From contig CYKH01000275.1 of NCBI GenBank assembly GCA_001460835.1, positions 1-57,190 on the forward strand: 57,190 bases of DNA. Direction: 5' to 3'. This document shows, in pieces, positions 25,889 through 33,972 of this stretch (the first letter of the stretch is position 1; the number at the start of each line of letters is the position of its first letter). The translations under genes and the position numbers were made by a program. The notes under the pieces were generated by a model that was not told where the DNA came from, ran no database searches, and worked only from the letters and a program-made list of their open reading frames with translations. Source of the DNA: Bodo saltans (Eukaryota > Euglenozoa > Kinetoplastea > Eubodonida > Bodonidae).

Positions 25889-26411
25889 CGTCATCTGACG
25901 AGCTCTCTTTTGATGACCGACGAGTAGATCATTTTTTTTGTTGCTCGAGGTGCTTTCGTGCTCTGTAGAAAACAGTGTTTGCACATTCAAATTAAACAGT
26001 GTGTAAAGGTGCTTAATGTTTCTTATTGTGGTGTATTTAAATCACCCTCATTGTCTTTAAAAGGTTCAAATTCCAAAAATTTTTCGAGGTAAAGAAAAAC
26101 TGCAAAGCGGTGACCGCACAATTTCGGATCCTGTGGCGTTAGAAGACGCCAGACCAACGATTCTTACACAACAATCTTCGCCCGGTGGCACTGGGACAAC
26201 ACCTCCAAATTCTACTTTGCCCAAGGGACGCCAGTCACCGTCGCCCTTGCAAAACAGCGGTCACTTTAAGCTGTCGTGCAAGAAATTCTTCAATCGAAAT
26301 CGAGGAAAGGCACGTGACTTGCTCGCCATCATTCGCAAAGCACTATCTGGCAGGACAGCTTCAAGCGCTAATAGCATCGCCAACGTGATCCATCGAAAGA
26401 CATCGCTTGCC
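25889..26411 (+). other. Intergenic region with an ATG-less coding-like stretch before the P4-ATPase
   Basis: The first part (25889-26060) looks like the 3' UTR of the LRR gene, with a T run near 25932. From 26061 to 26411 the flippase frame stays open for 117 codons but has no ATG. After the AG at 26088 no ATG occurs in any frame until 26412. The stretch would encode a Ser/Thr/Pro-rich then basic sequence. It is either a long 5' UTR or an N-terminus whose start codon is lost or non-AUG. Confidence 0.6.
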
Positions 26412-29400
26412 ATGCGTGTCGTCGTTCCTCTGGATGGCACCACCGCAGCAGCCCACCCAAACAATCTTGTGACCAACAGTCGCTACACGTTGTGGAACTT
26501 TCTTCCTATGAACTTGTTTGAACAATTTCGAAAGCCCCTCAATTTTTACTTTCTTTTGGTCGCCGCGTTGCAGTTCATTTCGGTCATTGCACCAGTCAAC
26601 CCTCTCTCGACTTTGCTGCCACTGCTCTTCGCTTTCACGCTCACGGCTGTGAAGGAGGGGTACGACGATGTCAAGCGGCATCGGCAAGACAGCCTCTACA
26701 ACAACAGACGATGCACCACTCTTGATCCTGATCGAAAAGAATGGCGATCGATTGTTAGCAGCCAAATTCGCGTTGGAGATGTTGTGAAAGTGAGACGTGA
26801 TGAAGAGTTTCCTTGTGATTTAGTGATCGTAGGTGCCCCATTATCTGCGGAAGGTGTTATCTACATCAGAACTGACAATCTTGATGGAGAACTTGACTTA
26901 AAACCGAAAGAAGTTGTGCCAATCAGATCAGTTGGAACGGCTGTCGATGACTCCACCACCCGCGACTCAGAAAGCAACGCAGCGCTCGCATGTGCAACGT
27001 CGGATTTGCATCCCGGTACACTGGCGAATTTACTCGAAGATGTTTCTTTGGTTTGCCCACCGCCTATTGCCTCCCTTGACTCTTTCGATGCGGCTGTCGA
27101 TGACTCCACCACCCGCGACTCAGAAAGCAACGCAGCGCTCGCATGTGCAACGTCGGATTTGCATCCCGGTACACTGGCGAATTTACTCGAAGATGTTTCT
27201 TTGGTTTGCCCACCGCCTATTGCCTCCCTTGACTCTTTCGATGCGCGCCGAGAAATTCTTAATTCTGGCGCTGCAGTGCCATCATTGACACTGTCGTTAT
27301 CAGCAGCTCATTTGGTGCCTCAATCATGCCTCCTCAAGCATACCGAAGAAGTTGTTGGTATTGCAGTTTACACAGGCAATGAAACAAAGTGCGGGATGAA
27401 CAAGCACGACCCACCTGCAAAATGGGCAAAAATCGACCAAGCCGTTTCTCACTACTCCAAAGTAATCTTCATCTTTCAGCTTATTTCGGCGTGCGTGATG
27501 GGCTTTGTTGGAAATTCGATGAATGACGACACAGAATCGAAAGGAATGTGGTACCTTGGCCCGGCTCCCTCTTCCGCTGGCGTGCAGTTCGCCATCTATC
27601 AGCTTCGTTTCTTCCTTCTCACGACGGTGATGATTCCAGTCTCGTTTAAATTCGTCGTAGACTTGAGCAAACAAATGATGGCGTTAGTCCTTGAGTGGGA
27701 CCTTGCGATGTACGACGATGAGCTTGGTGGCGGTGTGAAAGTGCGGAACTCTTCTATCGTTGAAGATTTGGGGCAAGTGGAGTACATTCTGTCAGACAAA
27801 ACCGGAACGATGACCCAAAACGTGATGGCACTCAAGAGTATGAGTCTCTCAGGTGAGGTGATTCCTTTCCCAGGAAACCAGCTGGCGACTACTTCGCTTG
27901 CACAGGAATTGGAAGAGTTTATTCTCTGCGCCCTTCTGTGTAATGCTGTTGATGTGGAAACTGCGTTACCTCCACGAGCCACTTCTGAAAGAGAACCACA
28001 GCAAACGGAGACTCGCCCAGTGTATCACTCACCTTCGCCTGATGAAGAAGCAATTGCTTATGGGATGTTCGACTTCGGCTTTTCAATCGTCAGCCGAACC
28101 AAGACAGAAGTAATCCTCTCTGCTAGAGGCAAAGAACGAGCTTATCGATTGCTTCGTGTGTTTCCGTTCTCGTCGGAAAAGAAGTGCATGGGAGTTCTTG
28201 TTGAAGAGAAGACGAGGACAGCCACAGAACCATCGCCGAAAGTCCTGTTGTACGTGAAGGGCGCCGACGATCAGGTGTTCCGCTATTCGCGACAGGATCC
28301 CTCCGTTGCAAGTCAGGAACGTAGGTTTCAAAAGAATGAAGAAAAAATTCAGCAACTCACTAATGTCCTCGACCAGTTTTCAACTCAAGGCCTGAGGACC
28401 CTTGTATTTGCTTCCCGCGAGATTTCTTCCGACGAATATCGCATTTTTCACAGCAAATTCTCAGACGCTCTCATTCGCCTCGAGGGACGTCAAGAAGCGT
28501 GCGATGCACTTCAGGAATCACTAATGAATGGGATTGGAGTTCTTGGCGTCTCGGCTATTGAAGATAAACTCCAAGACGATGTGAAGAGTAGCATCGAGAC
28601 CATTATTGAAGCTAACGTACGTGTGTGGATGCTCACCGGTGACAAAATGGAGACAGCAGAGCAAATTGGCCTGACATGCGGGCTTCTCAACGCAAACGAT
28701 GTTGTGGTGAGGATTTCAAAAGATGCGAGTGATAGAAGTCTCCATTGGAAAGAACGATTATCTCAGGCCGTCACGATTTACTGTGATCAGCACAACCAAA
28801 TTCGCCCTAGCACGAACCGTCAAGTGGGCTCTGCGCACCGAGTACCGCCAACAGTGAGCGTTGAAGACCCAGCAAGCCTGCGCCACGAAGATAGCGATGA
28901 GGCTCACCATGAAGACAGCGATGGGTTAATGACGAAGTCCCGAAAACCTCATGTGCGTCGCAGTGCGGCCTCATCATCATCGCAAGATCTTCCTACGTTT
29001 GTCATGATTGTGCAAGGAGGGGCCACACTTGATGAAATCCTCCAGGATGGTTCCCTTTTGCAGCAATTTATGAAACTAGCATTGCGCGCAAAAAGCGTTA
29101 TCTGCGCTCGTGTCACGCCGAGTCAAAAAGCCATGATCACAAAGCAAGTCAGCAGCCAAGGTTTTACGACGTTAGCAATTGGAGACGGAGGCAATGACGT
29201 TGCGATGATTCAGCAAGCGCATGTTGGCGTTGGGATCTGCGGCAAAGAAGGATCGCAAGCATCTCGTGCCGCGGACTTCTCCATTTCAAAGTTTTCCCAC
29301 TTAAGGTCGCTGATGCTGTACCACGGGCACGCATCATACGCTCGGACTGCTTATGTTGTTCAATACAGCTTCTACAAGTCGATGTTGATTAGTTTTATTC

Positions 29401-30218
29401 AACTCGTGTTCAACGTATTTTCAACGCACATGTCTGGCGGATCATTTTGGAACTCATTTACACTCACCATGTGGAACGGCGTGTACACGCTTCCTCAAAC
29501 ATTGTGTTATTGCCTTGACCGCGTTGCTCCCCGCCAGGTGCTGGAGCGCCATCCATTCCTGTATCGGTTATCGCAGCGAGGGGCTGACTTCAACTCCAAA
29601 ACTTTCTTTGGATTTGTTCTTCGCGGTGCTGCGCAGTCAGCCGCTCTCTATTGGCTAATCTCGCAATCAACTGGACACAGTTTCGCCCTACCGCACAGTG
29701 GCTTCACAGAAGCAAAGGACATCACGTACACACTTGCCTACAGCGCACTTGTAATTCATCAAGTTGCAACTGTCGTGATAGAATCGAATAGTATGACCAT
29801 CATCAATCTGATTGTGGTGTTCGGCATGCCAGTTTTCTACTACTTCACTGTCTTCGCGTACAGCTCCATTCCCAGTTTCGCATACTATGGCGTGTTCTCT
29901 AAGACTGACAACATTCAAGGCTTTCTATTTGCGTTTTCTATCGCTGCAGTTCTTTTCCTTCCGCATGTTGCATATTCGGGATTCCGTTCCTGGTGGTGCC
30001 CAAATCCTCGTGTCAGTATGACGCTTTCTAAGCTTGGATCATCGCGTTATCCTCAGCAAGCAATGGGGTCTCCTTACGTCAACCCCAGAGAACGAACAGC
30101 AAGCGGGGGATGGAATCGCCACGGATGTTGCGGTGGCTCCTGCTGGGCCGTTGAGCAGCCGTCGCTTTATACCGCTGGCGCTCATCAGAACGAACACAGT
30201 CCACTTCGTATCGTGTAA
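26412..30218 (+). CDS. P4-type ATPase (phospholipid flippase) with a duplicated internal segment
   Basis: The ORF has 1268 codons from the first ATG. P4-ATPases move phospholipids to the cytosolic leaflet, usually with a CDC50 partner. Landmarks: the entry motif WNFLPMNLFEQFRKPLNFYF; LDGELDLK in the actuator domain (DGETNLK in most family members); PVSF in M4 where PISL is usual; the phosphorylation site DKTGT with D462; the nucleotide-domain KGADDQVF; TGDKMETA; and GDGGNDVAMIQQAHVGVGI. About ten membrane segments are visible, followed by a short Gly/Cys tail. After the DGELDLK motif, 51 residues are repeated exactly (26938-27243), so this copy is probably 51 residues longer than its relatives. 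The frame is open 351 bases upstream without an ATG, so the N-terminus is uncertain. The lipid specificity cannot be read. Confidence 0.92.
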   Translation: MRVVVPLDGTTAAAHPNNLVTNSRYTLWNFLPMNLFEQFRKPLNFYFLLVAALQFISVIAPVNPLSTLLPLLFAFTLTAVKEGYDDVKRHRQDSLYNNRRCTTLDPDRKEWRSIVSSQIRVGDVVKVRRDEEFPCDLVIVGAPLSAEGVIYIRTDNLDGELDLKPKEVVPIRSVGTAVDDSTTRDSESNAALACATSDLHPGTLANLLEDVSLVCPPPIASLDSFDAAVDDSTTRDSESNAALACATSDLHPGTLANLLEDVSLVCPPPIASLDSFDARREILNSGAAVPSLTLSLSAAHLVPQSCLLKHTEEVVGIAVYTGNETKCGMNKHDPPAKWAKIDQAVSHYSKVIFIFQLISACVMGFVGNSMNDDTESKGMWYLGPAPSSAGVQFAIYQLRFFLLTTVMIPVSFKFVVDLSKQMMALVLEWDLAMYDDELGGGVKVRNSSIVEDLGQVEYILSDKTGTMTQNVMALKSMSLSGEVIPFPGNQLATTSLAQELEEFILCALLCNAVDVETALPPRATSEREPQQTETRPVYHSPSPDEEAIAYGMFDFGFSIVSRTKTEVILSARGKERAYRLLRVFPFSSEKKCMGVLVEEKTRTATEPSPKVLLYVKGADDQVFRYSRQDPSVASQERRFQKNEEKIQQLTNVLDQFSTQGLRTLVFASREISSDEYRIFHSKFSDALIRLEGRQEACDALQESLMNGIGVLGVSAIEDKLQDDVKSSIETIIEANVRVWMLTGDKMETAEQIGLTCGLLNANDVVVRISKDASDRSLHWKERLSQAVTIYCDQHNQIRPSTNRQVGSAHRVPPTVSVEDPASLRHEDSDEAHHEDSDGLMTKSRKPHVRRSAASSSSQDLPTFVMIVQGGATLDEILQDGSLLQQFMKLALRAKSVICARVTPSQKAMITKQVSSQGFTTLAIGDGGNDVAMIQQAHVGVGICGKEGSQASRAADFSISKFSHLRSLMLYHGHASYARTAYVVQYSFYKSMLISFIQLVFNVFSTHMSGGSFWNSFTLTMWNGVYTLPQTLCYCLDRVAPRQVLERHPFLYRLSQRGADFNSKTFFGFVLRGAAQSAALYWLISQSTGHSFALPHSGFTEAKDITYTLAYSALVIHQVATVVIESNSMTIINLIVVFGMPVFYYFTVFAYSSIPSFAYYGVFSKTDNIQGFLFAFSIAAVLFLPHVAYSGFRSWWCPNPRVSMTLSKLGSSRYPQQAMGSPYVNPRERTASGGWNRHGCCGGSCWAVEQPSLYTAGAHQNEHSPLRIV
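26938..27243 (+). repeat. Perfect 153-bp in-frame tandem duplication inside the P4-ATPase gene
   Basis: Copy 1 is 26938-27090 and copy 2 is 27091-27243, identical at every base and followed by two more shared bases. The unit encodes 51 residues beginning AVDDSTTRDSES and ending PIASLDSFDA. It sits in a poorly conserved insert of the actuator domain. The absence of even synonymous differences means a very recent event or an assembly artefact. Confidence 0.97.
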
Positions 30219-30391
30219 GTGACCGCGAAACAAGTCAAGATTCTTTGCTCAAACTTGCGAATTTCATTTATTATTTCTTATTCTACGATAATGGGCTTGA
30301 CGCGAGATCTTGTTGGCCATTCTCAAGTTTTCTCATTTCGTTTTATTTCTCATAGTCGCTCAATACACAGCAAACAAGCAACGAAAAGCCA

Positions 30392-31507
30392 ATGACCGAC
30401 GTTGCTGCCCCACTTCCACTTGCCAAGTGCGCAACTTGCACTATTACGTTTGAGTCCAAGGAGCTGATGCGGAAACATTACGAAACCGACTTCCATCTGT
30501 CGAACGTGCGCCGCCGCGTAGAGGGACAAAAGATTCTCACTCAATCCGAATTCCGCCACTCAAATCCCAACAGCACCGGTGAAGAAGAAGCCGATGGCAC
30601 TCCTCTTTACTCCTGCAGCCTGTGCAAGAAAGCGTTCCGTAGCATTCAAACTCTCCAATCTCACGTCAAGTCCACCGCTCATCTTATGCGCAAAGAGCAG
30701 CGCATCATTTCGCGTGACTCCGAGGCAGCATCCATGCTGTCATCGACGTCGTTGGGTAGTGCCGCCATTGGGCTTCACAGGAGGCATAAGATGCACAACA
30801 AGGTGCGCAGTGCACACGAAGATCCCTCCCAAGAAGCGCCCGTAAAAGTTTCCGCTCAAGACAAGGATGAAGATGTTGATGAGCTTCGTTGCCTCTTCTG
30901 CGGGTACAAATCAGCGACTGTGGAAGCAAACTTGGAGCACCTTCTGAAGGAACACGAATTTACGATCCCACTTGTGCATCGATGCACCGACGTGAAGGGT
31001 CTCTTGTTGTACCTTGCCCGCAAAGTGAACGGTCTGATGTGCTTAGTGTGCGGTGCTGACACCAAGAACCTTTCCTCTCTTAGCGGTCTTCGCGACCACA
31101 TGAAAGCATGCGACCACGAGCACCTCGTTTTGTCAACAGAGTACAACGAATTCTATGGAAATACTCTCGACGACTACGATGCAATCACCACGCTGCCGAA
31201 CGAAGAAGGTCAGCTCATCGTTGGTGCTCGCACTGTTTTCAAGCGCGATGCGGCACCAGGGCTTCATCACCGACTTTATGAGACCGAGGAACAACACGTG
31301 GAGCGAAAAGCAATCACCACCGCTGCGCAGCAAGCGGCTGTGGCTCTTCGAAAGGAGCGTGCAGACCTCATCAGACCCGAGCTCACTCGCCAGGCAAAGG
31401 ATTTCCAGAAACAAGACCAGCGCTACCAGAGAAAGATGTTGTGCGTATCTCTGCGTGCCAACAAACTTCACGTCAAGGGTTATGATGGTGAGGGCGAGGT
31501 TAACTGA
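30392..31507 (+). CDS. REI1: REI1/ZNF622-like pre-60S ribosome biogenesis factor (C2H2 zinc fingers)
   Basis: This is a 371-residue protein matching the REI1/ZNF622 family, cytoplasmic factors that help recycle shuttling proteins from the pre-60S subunit and probe the peptide exit tunnel. Four C2H2-type fingers are visible: C13-x2-C16 with H29/H35, YSCSLCKKAF near residue 73, LRCLFCGYK near 169, and LMCLVCGAD near 216. After the fourth finger come the family-typical EYNEFYG segment and the basic C-terminus (QDQRYQRKMLCVSLRANK). The domain order and size agree with the family. ATG 30392 follows a T-rich tract with AG 30355. The gene is likely constitutive; no regulatory element is visible. Confidence 0.88.
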   Translation: MTDVAAPLPLAKCATCTITFESKELMRKHYETDFHLSNVRRRVEGQKILTQSEFRHSNPNSTGEEEADGTPLYSCSLCKKAFRSIQTLQSHVKSTAHLMRKEQRIISRDSEAASMLSSTSLGSAAIGLHRRHKMHNKVRSAHEDPSQEAPVKVSAQDKDEDVDELRCLFCGYKSATVEANLEHLLKEHEFTIPLVHRCTDVKGLLLYLARKVNGLMCLVCGADTKNLSSLSGLRDHMKACDHEHLVLSTEYNEFYGNTLDDYDAITTLPNEEGQLIVGARTVFKRDAAPGLHHRLYETEEQHVERKAITTAAQQAAVALRKERADLIRPELTRQAKDFQKQDQRYQRKMLCVSLRANKLHVKGYDGEGEVN

Positions 31508-31761
31508 TATTGCCATCAACAAAACTTTGTGTTGTTGACGAAATTTACGTGCTTGTCGATCCTTCATCGCACGAGTGAGACAAGATAATTTTTATTTCCT
31601 TTCCTTCGCTAAAACAAAATGAAACTCAAAGTGAACGATTAAGAATATCACCGAAGGACACGATCATCCTGCGAGGTTTAAAAAATATTTTGAATGTCTG
31701 TAGCTCTCATATATTCTGTTTCGTTGAATTCAAGGGTTTTTTCGATTAGAAGCAGAAGAAA

Positions 31762-32403
31762 ATGTGTTTTACGCTTTTTGCGACAGGAACCGCGTGGGTA
31801 GCCGACAAGTTCAAGAAGCTTGAGAGCAGAGGATCCATCGTGTTTGCTGATCCTTTTGTATTCCTCTCTGGTGGGCTTGCCGCAATTGCCGGAAGAGCTA
31901 CATTCTTTATCGGGTTCCTCGCTGGCCTCGTCATGCGTGTGATCTGCAATCCCATCAACCGTGTCCGAGATGAATCACTACGGACGGGCGAGAGCTTCCT
32001 TACCACCGCGCAAAGTCTCAGGAAGAAGACCTACTTGCAGTTCTACTACACGACACCCAATATCCTTGCCAACGCCCTCTACATTGGTGTATTGATGGTG
32101 TGCTTCGAAGGTATTCGCCGCTTCATGGAGCGAAATGGTGCAAGCACTGACAACTACCTCTCAGTAGTCGCCACCAACACTGTAGCCGGTGGTGCAGCTG
32201 CAGCAGTTGCCAGCACCGTCACTTACCCTTATAGTGCCCACCGCTACCTCCAAACGGTCATTCACGATTCTGCAATCTGCCGTGGCCTGCCAGCTACATT
32301 GTTGAAGGAGGTTCCAATGATGGCAGTTTCGTTTGGTGTCTTCTCGGCCCTTCAGCCCGTTATTGCTCCTCACCACGGAAAGCGCGTTGGATTTGGCTAC
32401 TAG
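31762..32403 (+). CDS. Short mitochondrial carrier (SLC25)-like membrane protein
   Basis: This is a 213-residue protein with several hydrophobic, Gly/Ala-rich helices. Two places resemble the carrier signature P-x-[DE]-x-x-[KR] in degraded form: NPINRVR near residue 75 and YPYSAHR near 155. Each follows a Gly/Ala-rich helix (FFIGFLAGLVMRVICNP; GGAAAAVASTVTYP), as in odd-numbered carrier helices, and the final helix has the LLKEVPMMAVSFGVF pattern of a last even helix. A full carrier has three repeats and about 300 residues, so this is short by one module. The acidic residue of the signature is Asn or Ser. It may be a non-transporting or dimeric relative in a mitochondrial membrane. A T-rich tract and AG 31749 precede the ATG. 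Confidence 0.65.
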   Translation: MCFTLFATGTAWVADKFKKLESRGSIVFADPFVFLSGGLAAIAGRATFFIGFLAGLVMRVICNPINRVRDESLRTGESFLTTAQSLRKKTYLQFYYTTPNILANALYIGVLMVCFEGIRRFMERNGASTDNYLSVVATNTVAGGAAAAVASTVTYPYSAHRYLQTVIHDSAICRGLPATLLKEVPMMAVSFGVFSALQPVIAPHHGKRVGFGY

Positions 32404-32858
32404 AGAGTCGTGGACTTTGATGGTTTCATGGGTTTCATTTTCATTTTCATTTTTTTTTTTTTAGGTTGCTGGTCCTTGCCAAAATGCTTTGCAACGCCGG
32501 CATGACCTGTTCAACACGCATGAGGCACTATCTGGCTGCAAATGGTGCGCAACGTGTTGTGAGGGGTTTTATTTTCGTGCATGGTTTTCCACCCACTCAC
32601 CTTTTTTTGTTTCCTTCGAGTGGCGCTTCTCGCATGCGCTGCGATTGCTGTCTCGTGAGCATGTGTCGTTGAGCCATTCTCCATGTGTGTGTGTTTGGCT
32701 GTGTTGTTGTTGTTGTTAAGACGCTTCGGAGGAATTCAAGACATTTCCTCGATCTACTACACAAAAAAAAGGAAACGAGAATGAAATGAAATCCTCTTGT
32801 ATGTTTTCTGGACCTGATCAAACTTTACTCCTTTTCCAGACAAAGGCGACTTGAGGAA
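32404..32858 (+). other. Intergenic region with an unusually strong pyrimidine tract
   Basis: A T-rich tract (about 32436-32464) containing twelve consecutive T ends in TTAG, 395 bases before the MMADHC ATG. A second acceptor (CTTTTCCAG, 32839) lies 20 bases before that ATG. Between them is one 62-codon ORF at 32484-32672 and TG-rich sequence near 32685-32715. It is probably the 3' UTR of the carrier-like gene, possibly with an extra small transcript. Confidence 0.5.
32484..32672 (+). CDS. Small ORF directly after a strong acceptor (doubtful)
   Basis: A 62-codon ORF begins at the first ATG (32484) after the strongest pyrimidine-AG element of this region (AG 32464). The product is basic with a Cys-containing end (RMRCDCCLVSMCR) and no recognised domain. 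Position is the only support; the codon content is not convincing, and it may simply be UTR sequence. Confidence 0.2.
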   Translation: MLCNAGMTCSTRMRHYLAANGAQRVVRGFIFVHGFPPTHLFLFPSSGASRMRCDCCLVSMCR

Positions 32859-33626
32859 ATGTCCCAAGTTTCAATTTCTCAGCGGCGTCAGCCCGCCAAA
32901 AAATGCGCAATTATCACACCAATTGGTGACGCACCATTCGAAGTAGAATTTTCTGTTCATCAGCCCTCAAAGTCCTTCCGAAAAACAGATATTGAACCCG
33001 CGTTTCCCGATGCAATTTCTTTTCGTCATCAGCCATTATTCTGTGTGGTGACGTTCCAGCTAGCGAATTACATTTTTGGGATCGACAGTGACGCGAATAT
33101 CAGCAAAGACGCCGACGGAACCTCCTCTGATATTCAAGAACCCTCAAATTCAATCAACACGTTTTCAATGATATCCTCTGATGATCGTACGATAGGCTAC
33201 AAGGATGTTGCTAGAGATCGCTATTTTTACTTTATGAAGAGGCTGAAGGGTGCCTGTGAAATCGCTATGCAGGAGATCTGCACCGGTAGTGTAGTGAATC
33301 CACCCGACGAGGAACCCCTCGAGCGCGACTCCACTGCCCAGCCACCATCATTGTGGGTTGACTGGACTGATCCCGCTACAGGCCTACCAATATTAGGACA
33401 ATGTGGCCCAACAACGTACTGCGAGTCTGACGCCATTGAGCAGCTCATGGTCTGCGACATCGTCGTCGTCGCTGGTAATGGCGGTGCATGTCGCATGATC
33501 CAGCACGAGCGATGGGGAGTCGACGTGTACCCAGCAACAGGATTCGTGTCCGTACCAAGCTTTGAGGTTCTCCAGCGAGGATTCGACCTACTTTTACAAG
33601 CCCCTGAGTTCAAAATTGTTTCGTGA
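32859..33626 (+). CDS. MMADHC: MMADHC-like cobalamin (vitamin B12) trafficking protein
   Basis: This is a 255-residue protein whose second half matches MMADHC (CblD), the adaptor that passes cobalamin from MMACHC towards cytosolic methionine synthase and mitochondrial methylmalonyl-CoA mutase. Diagnostic segments: DWTDPATGLPILG near residue 168 (family D-x-x-D-P-x-[ST]-G-L-x-x-x-G), TTYCESDAIEQL (family T-x-x-[FY]-x-E-[ST]-D), and CRMIQHERWG near 212 (family C-x-x-[IV]-x-H-x-x-W-G), followed by VSVPSFEVL. A central helix, FYFMKRLKGACEIAMQEIC, corresponds to the region before the core. There is no clear mitochondrial presequence. The start is ATG 32859, 20 bases after the acceptor CTTTTCCAG. 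It implies that this organism takes up and uses B12. Confidence 0.82.
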   Translation: MSQVSISQRRQPAKKCAIITPIGDAPFEVEFSVHQPSKSFRKTDIEPAFPDAISFRHQPLFCVVTFQLANYIFGIDSDANISKDADGTSSDIQEPSNSINTFSMISSDDRTIGYKDVARDRYFYFMKRLKGACEIAMQEICTGSVVNPPDEEPLERDSTAQPPSLWVDWTDPATGLPILGQCGPTTYCESDAIEQLMVCDIVVVAGNGGACRMIQHERWGVDVYPATGFVSVPSFEVLQRGFDLLLQAPEFKIVS

Positions 33627-33972
33627 ACCCAACAAACATATGCAGGGGACGAATAACAGGAGCAATATTCTAATATGAGTGTGGTTTACCACTGGATTCG
33701 TTGTGCAACAGTTCATAATAAACATCCGCGGAGCATCTACAAACAATCTGGAACTTGAAATGTGTATGGTACGTGTTTTTTTCCTCGTTTGCTTTATGTT
33801 TGAAGAGGAAGGTGGTAGCTTTGAGCTGCAACAAAAAAAGACATGAATATCTTGCGACGATTTGCTGAAAGAAACTGCTTTCATAAAAGCAACTGTTGGT
33901 TAATATGCGATGTTGAGCATTGTACTGATCATTTCTGAATTTCGAATTTCTCTTTCCACAAGATATTTAAGG
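33627..33972 (+). other. Intergenic region upstream of the DUF155 gene
   Basis: No gene seen in 346 bases. It holds an A7 run near 33833, T-rich stretches near 33776-33800, and a pyrimidine tract ending TTCCACAAG at 33962, eleven bases before the next ATG. Confidence 0.55.
33941..33962 (+). promoter_or_regulatory. Predicted trans-splice acceptor for the RMND1/DUF155 gene
   Basis: TTTCGAATTTCTCTTTCCACAAG places the mRNA 5' end after 33962. It excludes the upstream in-frame ATG at 33910 and selects ATG 33973. Confidence 0.55.

Noticed and set aside
26063-26074. Sequence resembling a tRNA B box (GGTTCAAATTCC)
   Set aside because: It has one base too many for the consensus, with no A box or cloverleaf around it.
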